DNA from: Geodermatophilus amargosae
GTDB taxonomy: Bacteria > Actinomycetota > Actinomycetes > Mycobacteriales > Geodermatophilaceae
Reading direction: 5' to 3'
DNA length: 64,000 nucleotides
NCBI RefSeq assembly: GCF_900116515.1
Contig: NZ_FPBA01000002.1
Span: forward strand, 372,001-436,000
Position numbers and translations under genes: made by a program. Shown here one piece after another: positions 51,326 through 58,945 of this stretch; positions within the stretch are counted from its first letter, which is position 1, and the number at the start of each line of letters is the position of its first letter. The notes under the pieces were generated by a model, which was not told the origin of the DNA, made no database searches, and saw only the letters and a program-made list of their open reading frames with translations.

Positions 51326-53002
51326 TCAGGCCAGCGCGCGGGTCGCGGCGTCGCGGAGGGAGGTGGCGAGGTCGGCCTCGGCGCGCTGGTCGGTGCGGAC
51401 GACGACCACCCGGGGACCGCCGAGCGCCAGCGCGGCGGGCAGATCGGCTGCCGACGTCACCGGCGTCGCCTCCCACCCCATCGCCCGCGCGACGCCGACC
51501 AGGTCGCGGCCGTGCGGGGTGCCGAAGACCCGCTGGTAGTCGCGGACGTATGCCGGACCTCCCGGCTCGAGCTGGGCGAAGATCCCGCCGCCGTCGTTGT
51601 CGGGCACGACCACCGTGAGGTCCGGGCGCACCTCGCCGTCGCCGGTCAGCAGCCCCTGCAGGTCGTGCAGGAACGTGAGGTCGCCCATCAGCGCCACGGC
51701 CCGGCCGCCGTGCGCCAGCGCCGCCCCCACGGCCGTGGAGACCGTGCCGTCGATCCCGGCGACGCCGCGGTTGGCCAGGACGGTGAGGTCCCCGCGAGGC
51801 ACGGCGAGCCGGTCGACGTCGCGCACCGGGGTCGAGGAGCCGAGCACGAGCAGCGCCCCGGCCGGCAGCGCGGCGACGACGTCGCGGGCCAGCCGGGCCG
51901 CGGTGAGACCCGCCTCGGCGCCGAGGGCGGCGTCGACGACGGCGCCCACCCGGCCGGCGGCCGCGCGCCAGGCGGCGGCCCAGTCGCCGCCGGACGGCGG
52001 GCCCGACGGCGGCGCGGCGCGGGTCACCAGGGAGGCCGAGCGGCCGGCGTCGGGCCAGCGCGGCGTGCCGACCACCGTCTCGACGCGCACCCGCGGGTCG
52101 GCCAGCAGCGCCGACACCGGCCGGGACAGCGTCGGCCGGCCCACGACCACCACGCGCTCGGGCCGGTGCGCGTCCAGCCAGCCGGGGGCGCCGAGCAGCA
52201 GCGCCCCGCCGCGGACGGCGTCGTCGGTCCAGGCCCCGCCGCTGGGCTCGGCCACGACCGGCCAGCCGGCCGCGGCGGCACCGGTGGCCCAGGCGCGGCC
52301 GGTGGCCGGCGGCCCGTCGCCGGCGACGACGAGCGTGCGCGGCCCCTCCCCGATGGGCCCGGCCGGGGCCGGGGCGCCCGCCCCCGCGGTCCACGGGGCG
52401 CCGTCGTCCCGGCCGGTCCACGGGCCCTCCAGCACCGGCTCCCCGTCGGGCAGCAGCGGGTCGCGGAAGGGCAGGTTCAGCTGCACGGGGCCGGGGTCGC
52501 CGGACAGCGCGCCGGTGGCCGCCAGCAGCGCCCGCGACACCACCGAGCGCCAGTAGCGGTTCTGGGCCGCCTCGCGCCCGGCCTCGGGCACGCCGACGTC
52601 GGCCGCCCAGCGCACCGCGTCGCCGTAGAGCCCGGGCTGCTCGATCGTCTGGTTGGCGCCGGTCGCGCGCAGCTCCGGCGGGCGGTCGGCGGTCAGTGCG
52701 ACCAGCGGCACCCCGCTGACGTCGGCCTCGAGCACCGCGGCGTGCAGGTGGGCGGTCGCCGTCCCCGACGTGGTGAGCACCGGCACCGCCCGGCCGGAGG
52801 CGCGGGCGAGGCCGAGTGCGAGGAAGGACGCCGTCCGCTCGTCGATGCGCACGTGCAGCCGCAGCCGCCCGTCCCGCTCGGCGGCGGCGAGCGCGAGGGC
52901 GACCGGCGCCGAGCGCGACCCGGGCGCGACGACGGCGTCGCGGACCCCGCCGCGGACCAGCTCGTCGACCAGCACGCGGGCCAGCGCGGTGGAGGGGTTC
53001 AC
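51326..53002 (-). CDS. menD: 2-succinyl-5-enolpyruvyl-6-hydroxy-3-cyclohexene-1-carboxylate synthase
   Basis: ThDP-dependent enzyme (558 residues) joining isochorismate and 2-oxoglutarate. N-terminal VAPGSRSAPVALALAAAERD (about 25-44), RIDERTASFLALGLARASGR with the catalytic Glu, TSGTATAHLHAAVLEA, PPELRATGANQTIEQPGLYG, and the ThDP/Mg part GDLTFLHDLQGLL with PDNDGGGIFAQLEPG (about 465). GTG start overlapping the menC stop by 4 bases (GTGA). Confidence 0.95.
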   Translation of the reverse strand: MNPSTALARVLVDELVRGGVRDAVVAPGSRSAPVALALAAAERDGRLRLHVRIDERTASFLALGLARASGRAVPVLTTSGTATAHLHAAVLEADVSGVPLVALTADRPPELRATGANQTIEQPGLYGDAVRWAADVGVPEAGREAAQNRYWRSVVSRALLAATGALSGDPGPVQLNLPFRDPLLPDGEPVLEGPWTGRDDGAPWTAGAGAPAPAGPIGEGPRTLVVAGDGPPATGRAWATGAAAAGWPVVAEPSGGAWTDDAVRGGALLLGAPGWLDAHRPERVVVVGRPTLSRPVSALLADPRVRVETVVGTPRWPDAGRSASLVTRAAPPSGPPSGGDWAAAWRAAAGRVGAVVDAALGAEAGLTAARLARDVVAALPAGALLVLGSSTPVRDVDRLAVPRGDLTVLANRGVAGIDGTVSTAVGAALAHGGRAVALMGDLTFLHDLQGLLTGDGEVRPDLTVVVPDNDGGGIFAQLEPGGPAYVRDYQRVFGTPHGRDLVGVARAMGWEATPVTSAADLPAALALGGPRVVVVRTDQRAEADLATSLRDAATRALA

Positions 53003-53958
53003 GCGGCGAGCACCGCGGCCAGCCGCTGTGTCCAGCGCGCGGTCACGTCGTCCGGGGCCGGGACGTCGGCCAGCCGGCCGGGGTCGGGCCGGGTCACCGG
53101 CAGCGCGCCGTCGACCGGCAGGAGGGAGGCGTCGGTGACGTCGCCGTCGAGCAGCGCGACGGTGGCCAGGCCGCAGGCGAAGGGCAGCTCCGGGAGCGCG
53201 GCGGCGAGTGCCACGCCCGCGGCGATGCCCACCGAGGACTCCAGCGCGGAGGAGACCACGCACGGCAGGCCGTGCGCCTCGGCCACGCGCAGCGCCGCGC
53301 GCACCCCGCCCAGCGGCTGCACCTTGAGGACGACGACGTCGCCGGCCTCCCGCAGGTCGACGCCTAGCGGGTCGTCGGCCCGGCGCACGCCCTCGTCGAC
53401 GGCCACGCGGACGTCGACCCGGCGGCGCAGCGCGGCGAGCTGGAGGAGGGTGGCGCAGGGCTGCTCGACGTACTCGAGGCCCACCCGGTCCAGCTCACGG
53501 ATCCGCGCCACCGCGGTGTCGACGTCCCAGGCGGCGTTGGCGTCCACCCGCACCGCACCCGCAGGGCCGAGCGCGTCGCGGACGGCCTCCACGCGGGCCA
53601 GGTCGTCCGCGGCGGACTGACCCGGCTCGGCCACCTTGACCTTCGCCGTCCGGCAGCCCGACGCCGTCACGATCGCGTGCGCCCGCTCGGCGTCCACGGC
53701 GGGGACCGTCACGTTGACCGGCACGGAGGAGCGCACCGGCGCGGGCCATCCCTCCAGCGCCGCCTCGGCCGCGGCGGGCCACCAGCGCCGGCTCTCGGTC
53801 ACGCCGTAGTCCCAGAACGGGGAGAACTCGCCCCAGCCGGCCGGCCCGTGCACCAGCACGCCGTCGCGGACGTCGATGCCGCGGAAGCGGGTGCGCATGG
53901 GCACCGACCACACCGCCACCCGGTCGATCCCCGCGGGGAGGCGGGCGACGGTGATCAC
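52999..53958 (-). CDS. menC: o-Succinylbenzoate synthase
   Basis: Enolase-superfamily dehydratase (319 residues) producing o-succinylbenzoate. Catalytic Lys motif in TAKVKVAEPG (about residue 106), metal-binding Asp in RVDANAAWDV, Glu in LEYVEQPC and Asp in VAVDEGVRR, followed by VVLKVQPLGGV with the second Lys. GTG start with TACGCT 7 bases upstream (53966-53971). Coupled to menD. Confidence 0.94.
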   Translation of the reverse strand: MITVARLPAGIDRVAVWSVPMRTRFRGIDVRDGVLVHGPAGWGEFSPFWDYGVTESRRWWPAAAEAALEGWPAPVRSSVPVNVTVPAVDAERAHAIVTASGCRTAKVKVAEPGQSAADDLARVEAVRDALGPAGAVRVDANAAWDVDTAVARIRELDRVGLEYVEQPCATLLQLAALRRRVDVRVAVDEGVRRADDPLGVDLREAGDVVVLKVQPLGGVRAALRVAEAHGLPCVVSSALESSVGIAAGVALAAALPELPFACGLATVALLDGDVTDASLLPVDGALPVTRPDPGRLADVPAPDDVTARWTQRLAAVLAA

Positions 53959-53965
53959 GCCCGCC

Positions 53966-53971
53966 AGCGTA
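53966..53971 (-). promoter_or_regulatory. -10 box of leaderless menC-menD transcript
   Basis: TACGCT on the minus strand, 7 bases before the menC GTG. The dispersed repeat begins at the very next base upstream, so that repeat occupies the -35 region. Confidence 0.6.
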
Positions 53972-54030
53972 TGGCCCTCCTGCAGGGGCCCGCTGCGAGC
54001 CCGCGAGCAGCGGGGGCAGGAGGGCCCTCC
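53972..54030 (+). repeat. Dispersed intergenic repeat, copy D (most symmetric)
   Basis: TGGCCCTCCTGCAGGGGCCC at one end and GCAGCGGGGGCAGGAGGGCC at the other pair over most of their length, around GAGCCCGCGA. It fills the gap between the menC and menE -10 boxes almost exactly. The clearest hairpin-forming member of the family. Confidence 0.85.
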
Positions 54031-54034
54031 CACG

Positions 54035-54040
54035 TACCCT
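54035..54040 (+). promoter_or_regulatory. -10 box of leaderless menE
   Basis: TACCCT with 8 bases to the menE GTG. Its -35 region also falls in the dispersed repeat. Confidence 0.55.
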
Positions 54041-54048
54041 CGTTCGAC

Positions 54049-55245
54049 GTGCCCCGGCAGCTGACCGTCCTCCCCGCGCCGGACTCCCCCGACGCCGTGC
54101 TCGGCACCGTGCTGCCCGCCGTCCGCGCCGCGCTCGACGGCACCGCGCCGCTGGCCGTCCTCCCGTCGGGACCGGCCGCGGCCGCGGCGCGCGAGGTCCT
54201 CGCGCCCGGTGAGCCGCTCGAGGACGGCGCCGACCTCGTCGTCGTCACCTCCGGGTCGACCGGTGGCGGGCGGGGGGTGCTGCTCCCGGCGTCGGCACTG
54301 GCCGCCTCGGCCGGCGTCACCGCCGACCGGCTCGGCGGGCCGGGCGCCTGGCTGCTCACACTGCCGGTGTCGGCGATCGCCGGGCTGCAGGTGCTGGTGC
54401 GCTCGGTCCTCGCCGGGACCGTCCCGACCGCGCCGGCGCCCGGTGAGGACCTGGCCGCGGCGGTCGCCCGGATGCCCACCGGCCGCCGCTACACCGCGAT
54501 GGTCCCCACCCAACTGCGCCGGTACCTCCACCGCGAGCCGGAGGCGTTGCGCGCGTTCGACGCGGTCCTCGTGGGCGGCGCGGCCACCGACCCCGCTCTG
54601 CTGGCACGGGCCCGCGAGGCCGGCGTCGCCGCGGTGACCACCTACGGCATGACCGAGACCGCCGGCGGCTGCGTCTACGACGGCGTCCCGCTCGGCGGCG
54701 TGCGCGTCCGCGTGACCGGGGACGGGATCGTCGTCGGCGGCCCGGTCCTGGCCCTGGGCTACCGGCGCGATCCGGAGGGCACGGCCACCGCGTTCGCCGG
54801 CGGGGAGTTCCGCACCCGCGACGCCGGCTCGCTCGGCCCCGACGGGCGGCTCACCGTCCTCGGCCGGCTCGACGACGTCGTGGTGACCGGCGGGGTCAAC
54901 GTGGCTCCCCAGGCGGTCGAGGGCGCACTGCGCGAGCACCCGGCCGTCGCCGACGCCGTCGTCTTCGGCCGGCCCGACGACGAGTGGGGGCAGCGGGTGG
55001 TGGCCGCCGTCGTCCCGGTGCCCGGTGCCGCGCCCGACCTCGCGGCGCTGCGACCCTGGGTGGCCGAGCGGCTGGGCGGCCCGTCGGCGCCCCGTGAGCT
55101 GCACCTGATCGGGTCGGTGCCCACGCTGCACACCGGCAAGCCCGACCGCCGCGGCGTGGCCGCCCGGCTCGCGCGCGACGGTGGCCTCCCTGCGGGGTCC
55201 CGTGCCGAGCTCGCGGGGCGCGGGGGGCAGGGGGGTCCTTCGTGA
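54049..55245 (+). CDS. menE: o-Succinylbenzoate-CoA ligase
   Basis: Acyl-CoA synthetase of the ANL superfamily (398 residues), shorter than usual acyl-CoA ligases but normal for actinobacterial MenE. AMP-binding loop VVVTSGSTGGGRGVLLP (about 64-80), TTYGMTETAGGCVYDG (about 200-215), GGEFRTRDAGSLGPDGRLTV and the hinge LGRLDDVVVTGGVNVAPQAV, ending with the catalytic-lysine region LHTGKPDRRGV. The last ~21 residues (GGLPAGSRAELAGRGGQGG..) are encoded by a dispersed repeat. GTG start, leaderless layout. Overlaps menA. Confidence 0.93.
   Translation: MPRQLTVLPAPDSPDAVLGTVLPAVRAALDGTAPLAVLPSGPAAAAAREVLAPGEPLEDGADLVVVTSGSTGGGRGVLLPASALAASAGVTADRLGGPGAWLLTLPVSAIAGLQVLVRSVLAGTVPTAPAPGEDLAAAVARMPTGRRYTAMVPTQLRRYLHREPEALRAFDAVLVGGAATDPALLARAREAGVAAVTTYGMTETAGGCVYDGVPLGGVRVRVTGDGIVVGGPVLALGYRRDPEGTATAFAGGEFRTRDAGSLGPDGRLTVLGRLDDVVVTGGVNVAPQAVEGALREHPAVADAVVFGRPDDEWGQRVVAAVVPVPGAAPDLAALRPWVAERLGGPSAPRELHLIGSVPTLHTGKPDRRGVAARLARDGGLPAGSRAELAGRGGQGGPS
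55186..55241 (+). repeat. Dispersed intergenic repeat, copy E (inside the menE end)
   Basis: CTCCCTGCGGGGTCCCGTGC, CGAGCTCGCGGGGCGCGGGG, then GGCAGGGGGGTCCTTCG. It codes for the menE C-terminus and ends directly at the menA start; its AGGGGGG is the only ribosome-binding-like sequence for menA. Confidence 0.75.
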
Positions 55246-56117
55246 TGGCGACGCCCGCGCAGTGGGTCGCCGGCGCCCGGCCCCGCACCCTGCCCGCGGC
55301 CCTGGCGCCGGTCGTCGTGGGCACCGGCGCCGCGGCCGCGCTCGGCGGCTTCCGGCTCGTGCCCGCCCTGCTGGCACTGCTGGTCGCGCTCGCGCTGCAG
55401 GTGGCGGTCAACTACGCCAACGACCACTCCGACGGCAAGCGCGGCACCGACTCCGACCGGGTCGGGCCCATGCGGCTGGTCGGCTCCGGGGCGGCGTCGG
55501 CCCGGTCGGTCCTCGTCGCGGCGCTGCTGGCCTTCGCCGTCGCGGGGGTGGCGGGGCTGGTGCTGGCGGCGCTGTCGAGCTGGTGGCTCGTCGCCGTCGG
55601 CGCGGTGTGCATCGCCGCCGCCTGGACCTACACCGGCGGCCCGCTGCCCTACGGGTACCGGGCGCTGGGCGAGGTCTTCGTCTTCGTCTTCTTCGGCCCG
55701 GTCGCCGTCGCCGGGACGACGTTCGTGCAGACCGGCCGGGTCGAGGGGCTGGCGCTGGGCGCCGCGGTGCCGGTCGGGCTGCTGTCGACGGCGCTCCTGG
55801 TGGTCAACAACCTGCGCGACGTCGAGGGGGACGCCCGGGTGGGCAAGCGCACGCTCGCGGTGCTGCTCGGCGACCGCGCGACCCGGGTGTTCTACGTCGG
55901 GCTGCTCGCGGTCGCGTTCGGCGTCGTCGTCGCCATCGGGGTCGGGCGTCCCTGGGCGCTGCTCGCGCTGGTCGCCGTCCCCTTGGCCGTGCCGCCGTCG
56001 CGGGTGGTGCTCTCCGGCGGGCGCGGGCCGGCGCTGATCGCCGCGCTGCAGGCCACCGGGCTGCTCACCCTCGCCACCGGCGTGCTCCTGGGCGCGGGCC
56101 TGGCGCTGTCGGGGTGA
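55242..56117 (+). CDS. menA: 1,4-Dihydroxy-2-naphthoate polyprenyltransferase
   Basis: UbiA-family membrane prenyltransferase (291 residues, about 8-9 helices) that attaches the polyprenyl tail to dihydroxynaphthoate. First Asp motif [17 protein letters not shown] (about 58-74), second [20 protein letters not shown] (about 187-206); [20 protein letters not shown] between them. Start is GTG or the adjacent ATG, overlapping the menE stop. Confidence 0.95.
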   Translation: MMATPAQWVAGARPRTLPAALAPVVVGTGAAAALGGFRLVPALLALLVALALQVAVNYANDHSDGKRGTDSDRVGPMRLVGSGAASARSVLVAALLAFAVAGVAGLVLAALSSWWLVAVGAVCIAAAWTYTGGPLPYGYRALGEVFVFVFFGPVAVAGTTFVQTGRVEGLALGAAVPVGLLSTALLVVNNLRDVEGDARVGKRTLAVLLGDRATRVFYVGLLAVAFGVVVAIGVGRPWALLALVAVPLAVPPSRVVLSGGRGPALIAALQATGLLTLATGVLLGAGLALSG

Positions 56118-56124
56118 GCGGGGC

Positions 56125-56448
56125 TCAGGCGGCTCTCTCGCCCGGGATGTCGCCCGACAGGCGGGCGCGCAGCTCCTCCTTGCGGGCGCGGCGGGCGAGG
56201 CTGCGGGCGGCCAGGCCCTCGGTCAGCCGGTCGCGCACCGGGCGCAGCAGCACCAGCGAGACCGGCATCGACAGCAGCAGGCCGAACAGCAGCGCCGGGA
56301 AGCCGGGCAGCCCGACCAGCCAGATGAGCGCGATGAGGGCGGCGGCGATGACCAGCCGGCCCAGCGTGTAGGCGAGCAGCCACGGCACGATCCGCGGCGG
56401 CGTCGCGGGGCCGCCGGTGGGGGCGCCCGGGGTGGTGCTCTCGGCCAT
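56125..56448 (-). CDS. DUF4229 family small membrane protein
   Basis: Actinobacterial small membrane protein (107 residues) with two helices (PWLLAYTLGRLVIAAALIAL and PALLFGLLLSMPVSLVLL) and a basic C-terminal end rich in Arg. Proteins of this type often sit beside menA; function unknown. The chosen ATG (MAESTTPG) follows AGGAGGA; an earlier ATG 11 codons upstream overlaps the Lrp gene stop. Confidence 0.85.
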   Translation of the reverse strand: MAESTTPGAPTGGPATPPRIVPWLLAYTLGRLVIAAALIALIWLVGLPGFPALLFGLLLSMPVSLVLLRPVRDRLTEGLAARSLARRARKEELRARLSGDIPGERAA

Positions 56449-56477
56449 GCTGCTGTCCTCCTGCGTGCGGTCGGGCG

Positions 56478-56906
56478 TCATCCCGTCCGGCCCTCCCACT
56501 TGGTGGAGAGCACGACGGTCGTGCGGGTGCGGGCGACGCCCTCGATCCTGTTCAACGCGTTGATGGCGGCCTCCAGTGCCGGGATGTCGGTCACCCGGAC
56601 CTTGAGCACGTAGCCCTCGCTGCCGGCGACCCGCCAGCAGTCCTCGACCCCGGGCATCTCCCGCAGCGCCGCCTCGACGCCGGTGTCGTCGACGGCGTCG
56701 CTCTCGATCACCCCGACGAGCGCGGTGACGTCCAGTCCCAGGGCCGCCGGGTCGACGACGGCACGGTAGCCGGTGATGACCCCGGCGGCCTCCAGCTTGC
56801 CGACGCGCTCGTGCACGGCGGGCGCGGAGAGCCCGACCTGCCGGGCCAGCTCGGCGTAGCTGGCGCGGCCGTTGGCACGCAGCAGGTCGATCAGCTGCCG
56901 GTCCAC
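56478..56906 (-). CDS. Lrp/AsnC family transcriptional regulator
   Basis: Feast/famine regulator (142 residues). N-terminal winged helix DRQLIDLLRANGRASYAELA with RQVGLSAPAVHERVGKLEAA (about 21-45), then the RAM ligand-binding domain (about 60-135) with GVEDCWRVAGSEGYVLKVRV. Family members sense amino acids; the effector is unknown. GTG start; homologues often begin a few residues upstream, where no start codon is visible. Confidence 0.9.
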   Translation of the reverse strand: MDRQLIDLLRANGRASYAELARQVGLSAPAVHERVGKLEAAGVITGYRAVVDPAALGLDVTALVGVIESDAVDDTGVEAALREMPGVEDCWRVAGSEGYVLKVRVTDIPALEAAINALNRIEGVARTRTTVVLSTKWEGRTG

Positions 56907-56982
56907 GGCGTCGATGGGGCGCTCCGTCCTGGTCGTCCGCGGCCCTGGGCGGAGACCGCTCCCCCGAGTATCCCCACGCTCG

Positions 56983-56988
56983 TACGCT
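56983..56988 (+). promoter_or_regulatory. Candidate -10 box of small membrane protein gene
   Basis: TACGCT about 35 bases before the GTG of the following gene, here with a leader containing GAGGAGGGG, unlike the leaderless cases. Confidence 0.45.
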
Positions 56989-57023
56989 GGGCGGGAGGGA
57001 CGCTCTCGAGGAGGGGAAGCCGG

Positions 57024-57230
57024 GTGCCGGTCGTGCTGCTGGTGGTGGCGTTGATGGTGGTCGTGCTCGTCGTGCGGGCGACGGCCGCCGCCGGCAGCGA
57101 GGTGCGCGGGCCACGGCCCGCGCGTCGCCCGCGGACCTCGGGCACGGCCCGCCCTGCGGCACCCGACGACGACCCGGAGTTCCTCCGCGAGCTCGCCCGC
57201 CGCGTCCGCCGCGACGACTCCCCCGCCTGA
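57024..57230 (+). CDS. Small single-helix membrane protein
   Basis: 68-residue protein: MPVVLLVVALMVVVLVVRAT is one membrane helix, followed by an Arg/Pro linker and a conserved-looking acidic/basic end (DDDPEFLRELARRVRRDD). GTG start behind GAGGAGGGG. This organisation is common among uncharacterised actinobacterial proteins; no function can be given. Confidence 0.7.
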   Translation: MPVVLLVVALMVVVLVVRATAAAGSEVRGPRPARRPRTSGTARPAAPDDDPEFLRELARRVRRDDSPA

Positions 57231-57249
57231 CGCGGCCCCCGGCCCCGCG

Positions 57250-57299
57250 GCGGGGTCCCGCCGCCGGCCTACGCGCGGCGGGGGCAGCGGGGTCCTGCG
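57250..57299 (+). repeat. Dispersed intergenic repeat, copy F (degenerate)
   Basis: GGCGGGGTCCCGCCGCCGGC, CTACGCGCGGCGGGGGCAGC, GGGGTCCTGCG: recognisably the same layout as the other copies but without clear GCGAGC units. It runs directly into a 16-bp tandem array. Confidence 0.55.
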
Positions 57300-57422
57300 A
57301 CCAGGTGGCCCTCCGACCAGGCGGCCCTCCGACCAGGCGGCCCTCCGACCAGGCGGCCCTCCGACCAGGCGGCCCTCCGACCAGGCGGCCCTCCGACCAG
57401 GCGGCCCTGCGACTAGGCGGCG
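57298..57422. repeat. 16-bp tandem repeat array, seven full units and part of an eighth
   Basis: Units of CGACCAGGCGGCCCTC in perfect register from 57298 (first unit T for C at one position; seventh ends CCCTG; eighth is CGACTAGGCGGCG). Units 2-6 are identical. The array covers the TAG and last codons of the minus-strand disordered-protein gene. Not CRISPR: there are no spacers. Confidence 0.95.
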
Positions 57423-57838
57423 TGGCCGCCGAAGAGGCGCCGCCAGCCGCGCGGCCCGGGCGGTTCGGGTTCGCCGTCGGAGACCGTCCCCGGCACGGCC
57501 GGGACGGCCGTCATGCGCGCGGTCGCGTCGGCCTCGCCGGCTGCGAGACCCTGGTCGACGGGGCCCTGGTCGACGGGGCCCTGGTCGGCGGCGGCCTGGT
57601 CGGAGGCCTGCTCGACGAGGCCGTCGCCGGCGGTGCCCTGGTCGGTCGAGCCGGGCCAGCCGAGCCCGCCGCCGGTGGTGGTGTCCCCGGGCCAGCCCAG
57701 GTCGCCCTCGGTCCCCTGGGCCGTCGCCGAAACGGCGTCCGGGGCGTGCCGGGTGGTCGGCGCGGCGGCGCGGGAGGCCAGCGCCGCCGCCACGATCGGG
57801 TCGGTCCCGGCATCCTCCGCGGCGGCGTGCCTACCCAC
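57413..57838 (-). CDS. Disordered hypothetical protein
   Basis: 141 residues, no family recognised. Starts MGRHAAAEDAGTDPIVAAAL; the middle is Gly/Asp/Gln/Thr-rich with two GLGWPG-like units (DLGWPGDTT, GLGWPGSTD) and DQGPVDQGPVDQG repeats; it ends in RGWRRLFGG, an end seen on many small actinobacterial proteins. No helix or signal peptide. GTG start behind GGGAGGG. Its stop codon lies in the tandem array, so its end may vary. Confidence 0.65.
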   Translation of the reverse strand: MGRHAAAEDAGTDPIVAAALASRAAAPTTRHAPDAVSATAQGTEGDLGWPGDTTTGGGLGWPGSTDQGTAGDGLVEQASDQAAADQGPVDQGPVDQGLAAGEADATARMTAVPAVPGTVSDGEPEPPGPRGWRRLFGGHAA

Positions 57839-57970
57839 GACGGCCCTCCCGGCGTGCGCCCCCCGTGCGTGCGGTCATGGCGACAAGTGGAGCACGCAGA
57901 GGGCGCCCAGGCCGCCCATCCCCTGGATGCGAGGGACAGGAGGGGACTGCTGGGACGGGCGGGGCGAGAT

Positions 57971-58945
57971 TCAGTTGACGCCGCCGTAGCTGTGCAGCCC
58001 CGACGACACCATGTTTACGTAGAGCAGGTTGAAGACCATCACGCCGAGGCCGACGACGTTGACCCACGCCGCGGGGCGCCCGCGCCAGCCGGCGGTCGTC
58101 CGGGCGTGCAGGTAGGCGGCGTAGACGACCCACGCGATGAACGCCCACGTCTCCTTGGGGTCCCAGCCCCAGAAGCGGCCCCAGGCGCTCTCGGCCCAGA
58201 TGGCACCGGCGATGACGGCGAAGGTCCAGATCGGGAAGCCGAAGACGGCGGTGCGGTGCGCGACGCGGTCCAGCGTGGCGGCCGAGGGGATCCGGGCGAC
58301 CAGCCGCGACGACGACGCGTCGCCCCCGCGGGCCTCGAACCGGCTGCGGACCAGGTACAGCACGCTGGCGATGCCGCTGACGAAGAAGACGCCGAAGCCG
58401 AGGATCGCCGTCGTCACGTGCACGGCCAGCCAGCTCGAGCGCAGCGCCGCCACCAGCGGGGCACCCTCGACGTAGAGGAACAGCCCGATCGCGACCAGGC
58501 TGACCACGACCGGCGCGAGGACGAACATCCCCAGGTGCCGCAGGCCCGGCGAGCGGACGGCGAGCACGACGAAGGCCACGACGGCGACCAGCACGACCGC
58601 GGTGGCGAACTCGTACATGTTGCCCCAGGGCAGCCGGTCGACGGCGAGCCCGCGGGCGACCAGGACCCCGGCGTGGGTGAGCGCGCCGAGGACGGTGAGG
58701 AGCATCGCCACCTGCCCCCAGCGGCGCACCGCCGGGGGGTCGTCCAGGGCGGGCGTGTCCGGGGTGTGCGCGTCCGGGCCGGCCGGCTCGTCGGCCGGGG
58801 CTCCGGCGCCGACCAGCGCGCGGGCGGGCGCCGGACGGCGGCCGAAGGCCAGCTGGGCGCAGAAGGCGACGACGGCCAGCGAGTACAGGCCGACGCTGGC
58901 GGAGAACAGGGTGTCCGACAGTCCGGACAACTGGTCGGCGGTCAC
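57971..58945 (-). CDS. ccsB: Cytochrome c biogenesis protein CcsB
   Basis: Haem-handling membrane protein (CcsA/CcsB type, 324 residues, about 8 helices) that with ResB carries haem out and attaches it to apocytochrome c. The haem-binding Trp-rich motif reads WGRFWGWDPKETWAFIAW (about 252-269); conserved His in SSWLAVHVTTAILGF, ALTHAGVLVARG and VYAAYLHARTTAGW. GTG start overlapping resB (GTGA). Last gene of the ccs/hemL operon. Confidence 0.95.
   Translation of the reverse strand: MTADQLSGLSDTLFSASVGLYSLAVVAFCAQLAFGRRPAPARALVGAGAPADEPAGPDAHTPDTPALDDPPAVRRWGQVAMLLTVLGALTHAGVLVARGLAVDRLPWGNMYEFATAVVLVAVVAFVVLAVRSPGLRHLGMFVLAPVVVSLVAIGLFLYVEGAPLVAALRSSWLAVHVTTAILGFGVFFVSGIASVLYLVRSRFEARGGDASSSRLVARIPSAATLDRVAHRTAVFGFPIWTFAVIAGAIWAESAWGRFWGWDPKETWAFIAWVVYAAYLHARTTAGWRGRPAAWVNVVGLGVMVFNLLYVNMVSSGLHSYGGVN

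Noticed and set aside
57298-57422. Possible CRISPR array
   Set aside because: The 16-bp units are directly adjacent, without spacers, and no cas genes are near.
57305-57450. Repeat protein on the plus strand through the tandem array (RPGGPPTRRPSDQAA repeats)
   Set aside because: The repeat length of 16 gives this only because three units make 48 bases; no ribosome binding site, and the frame continues only as the shadow of the minus-strand gene.
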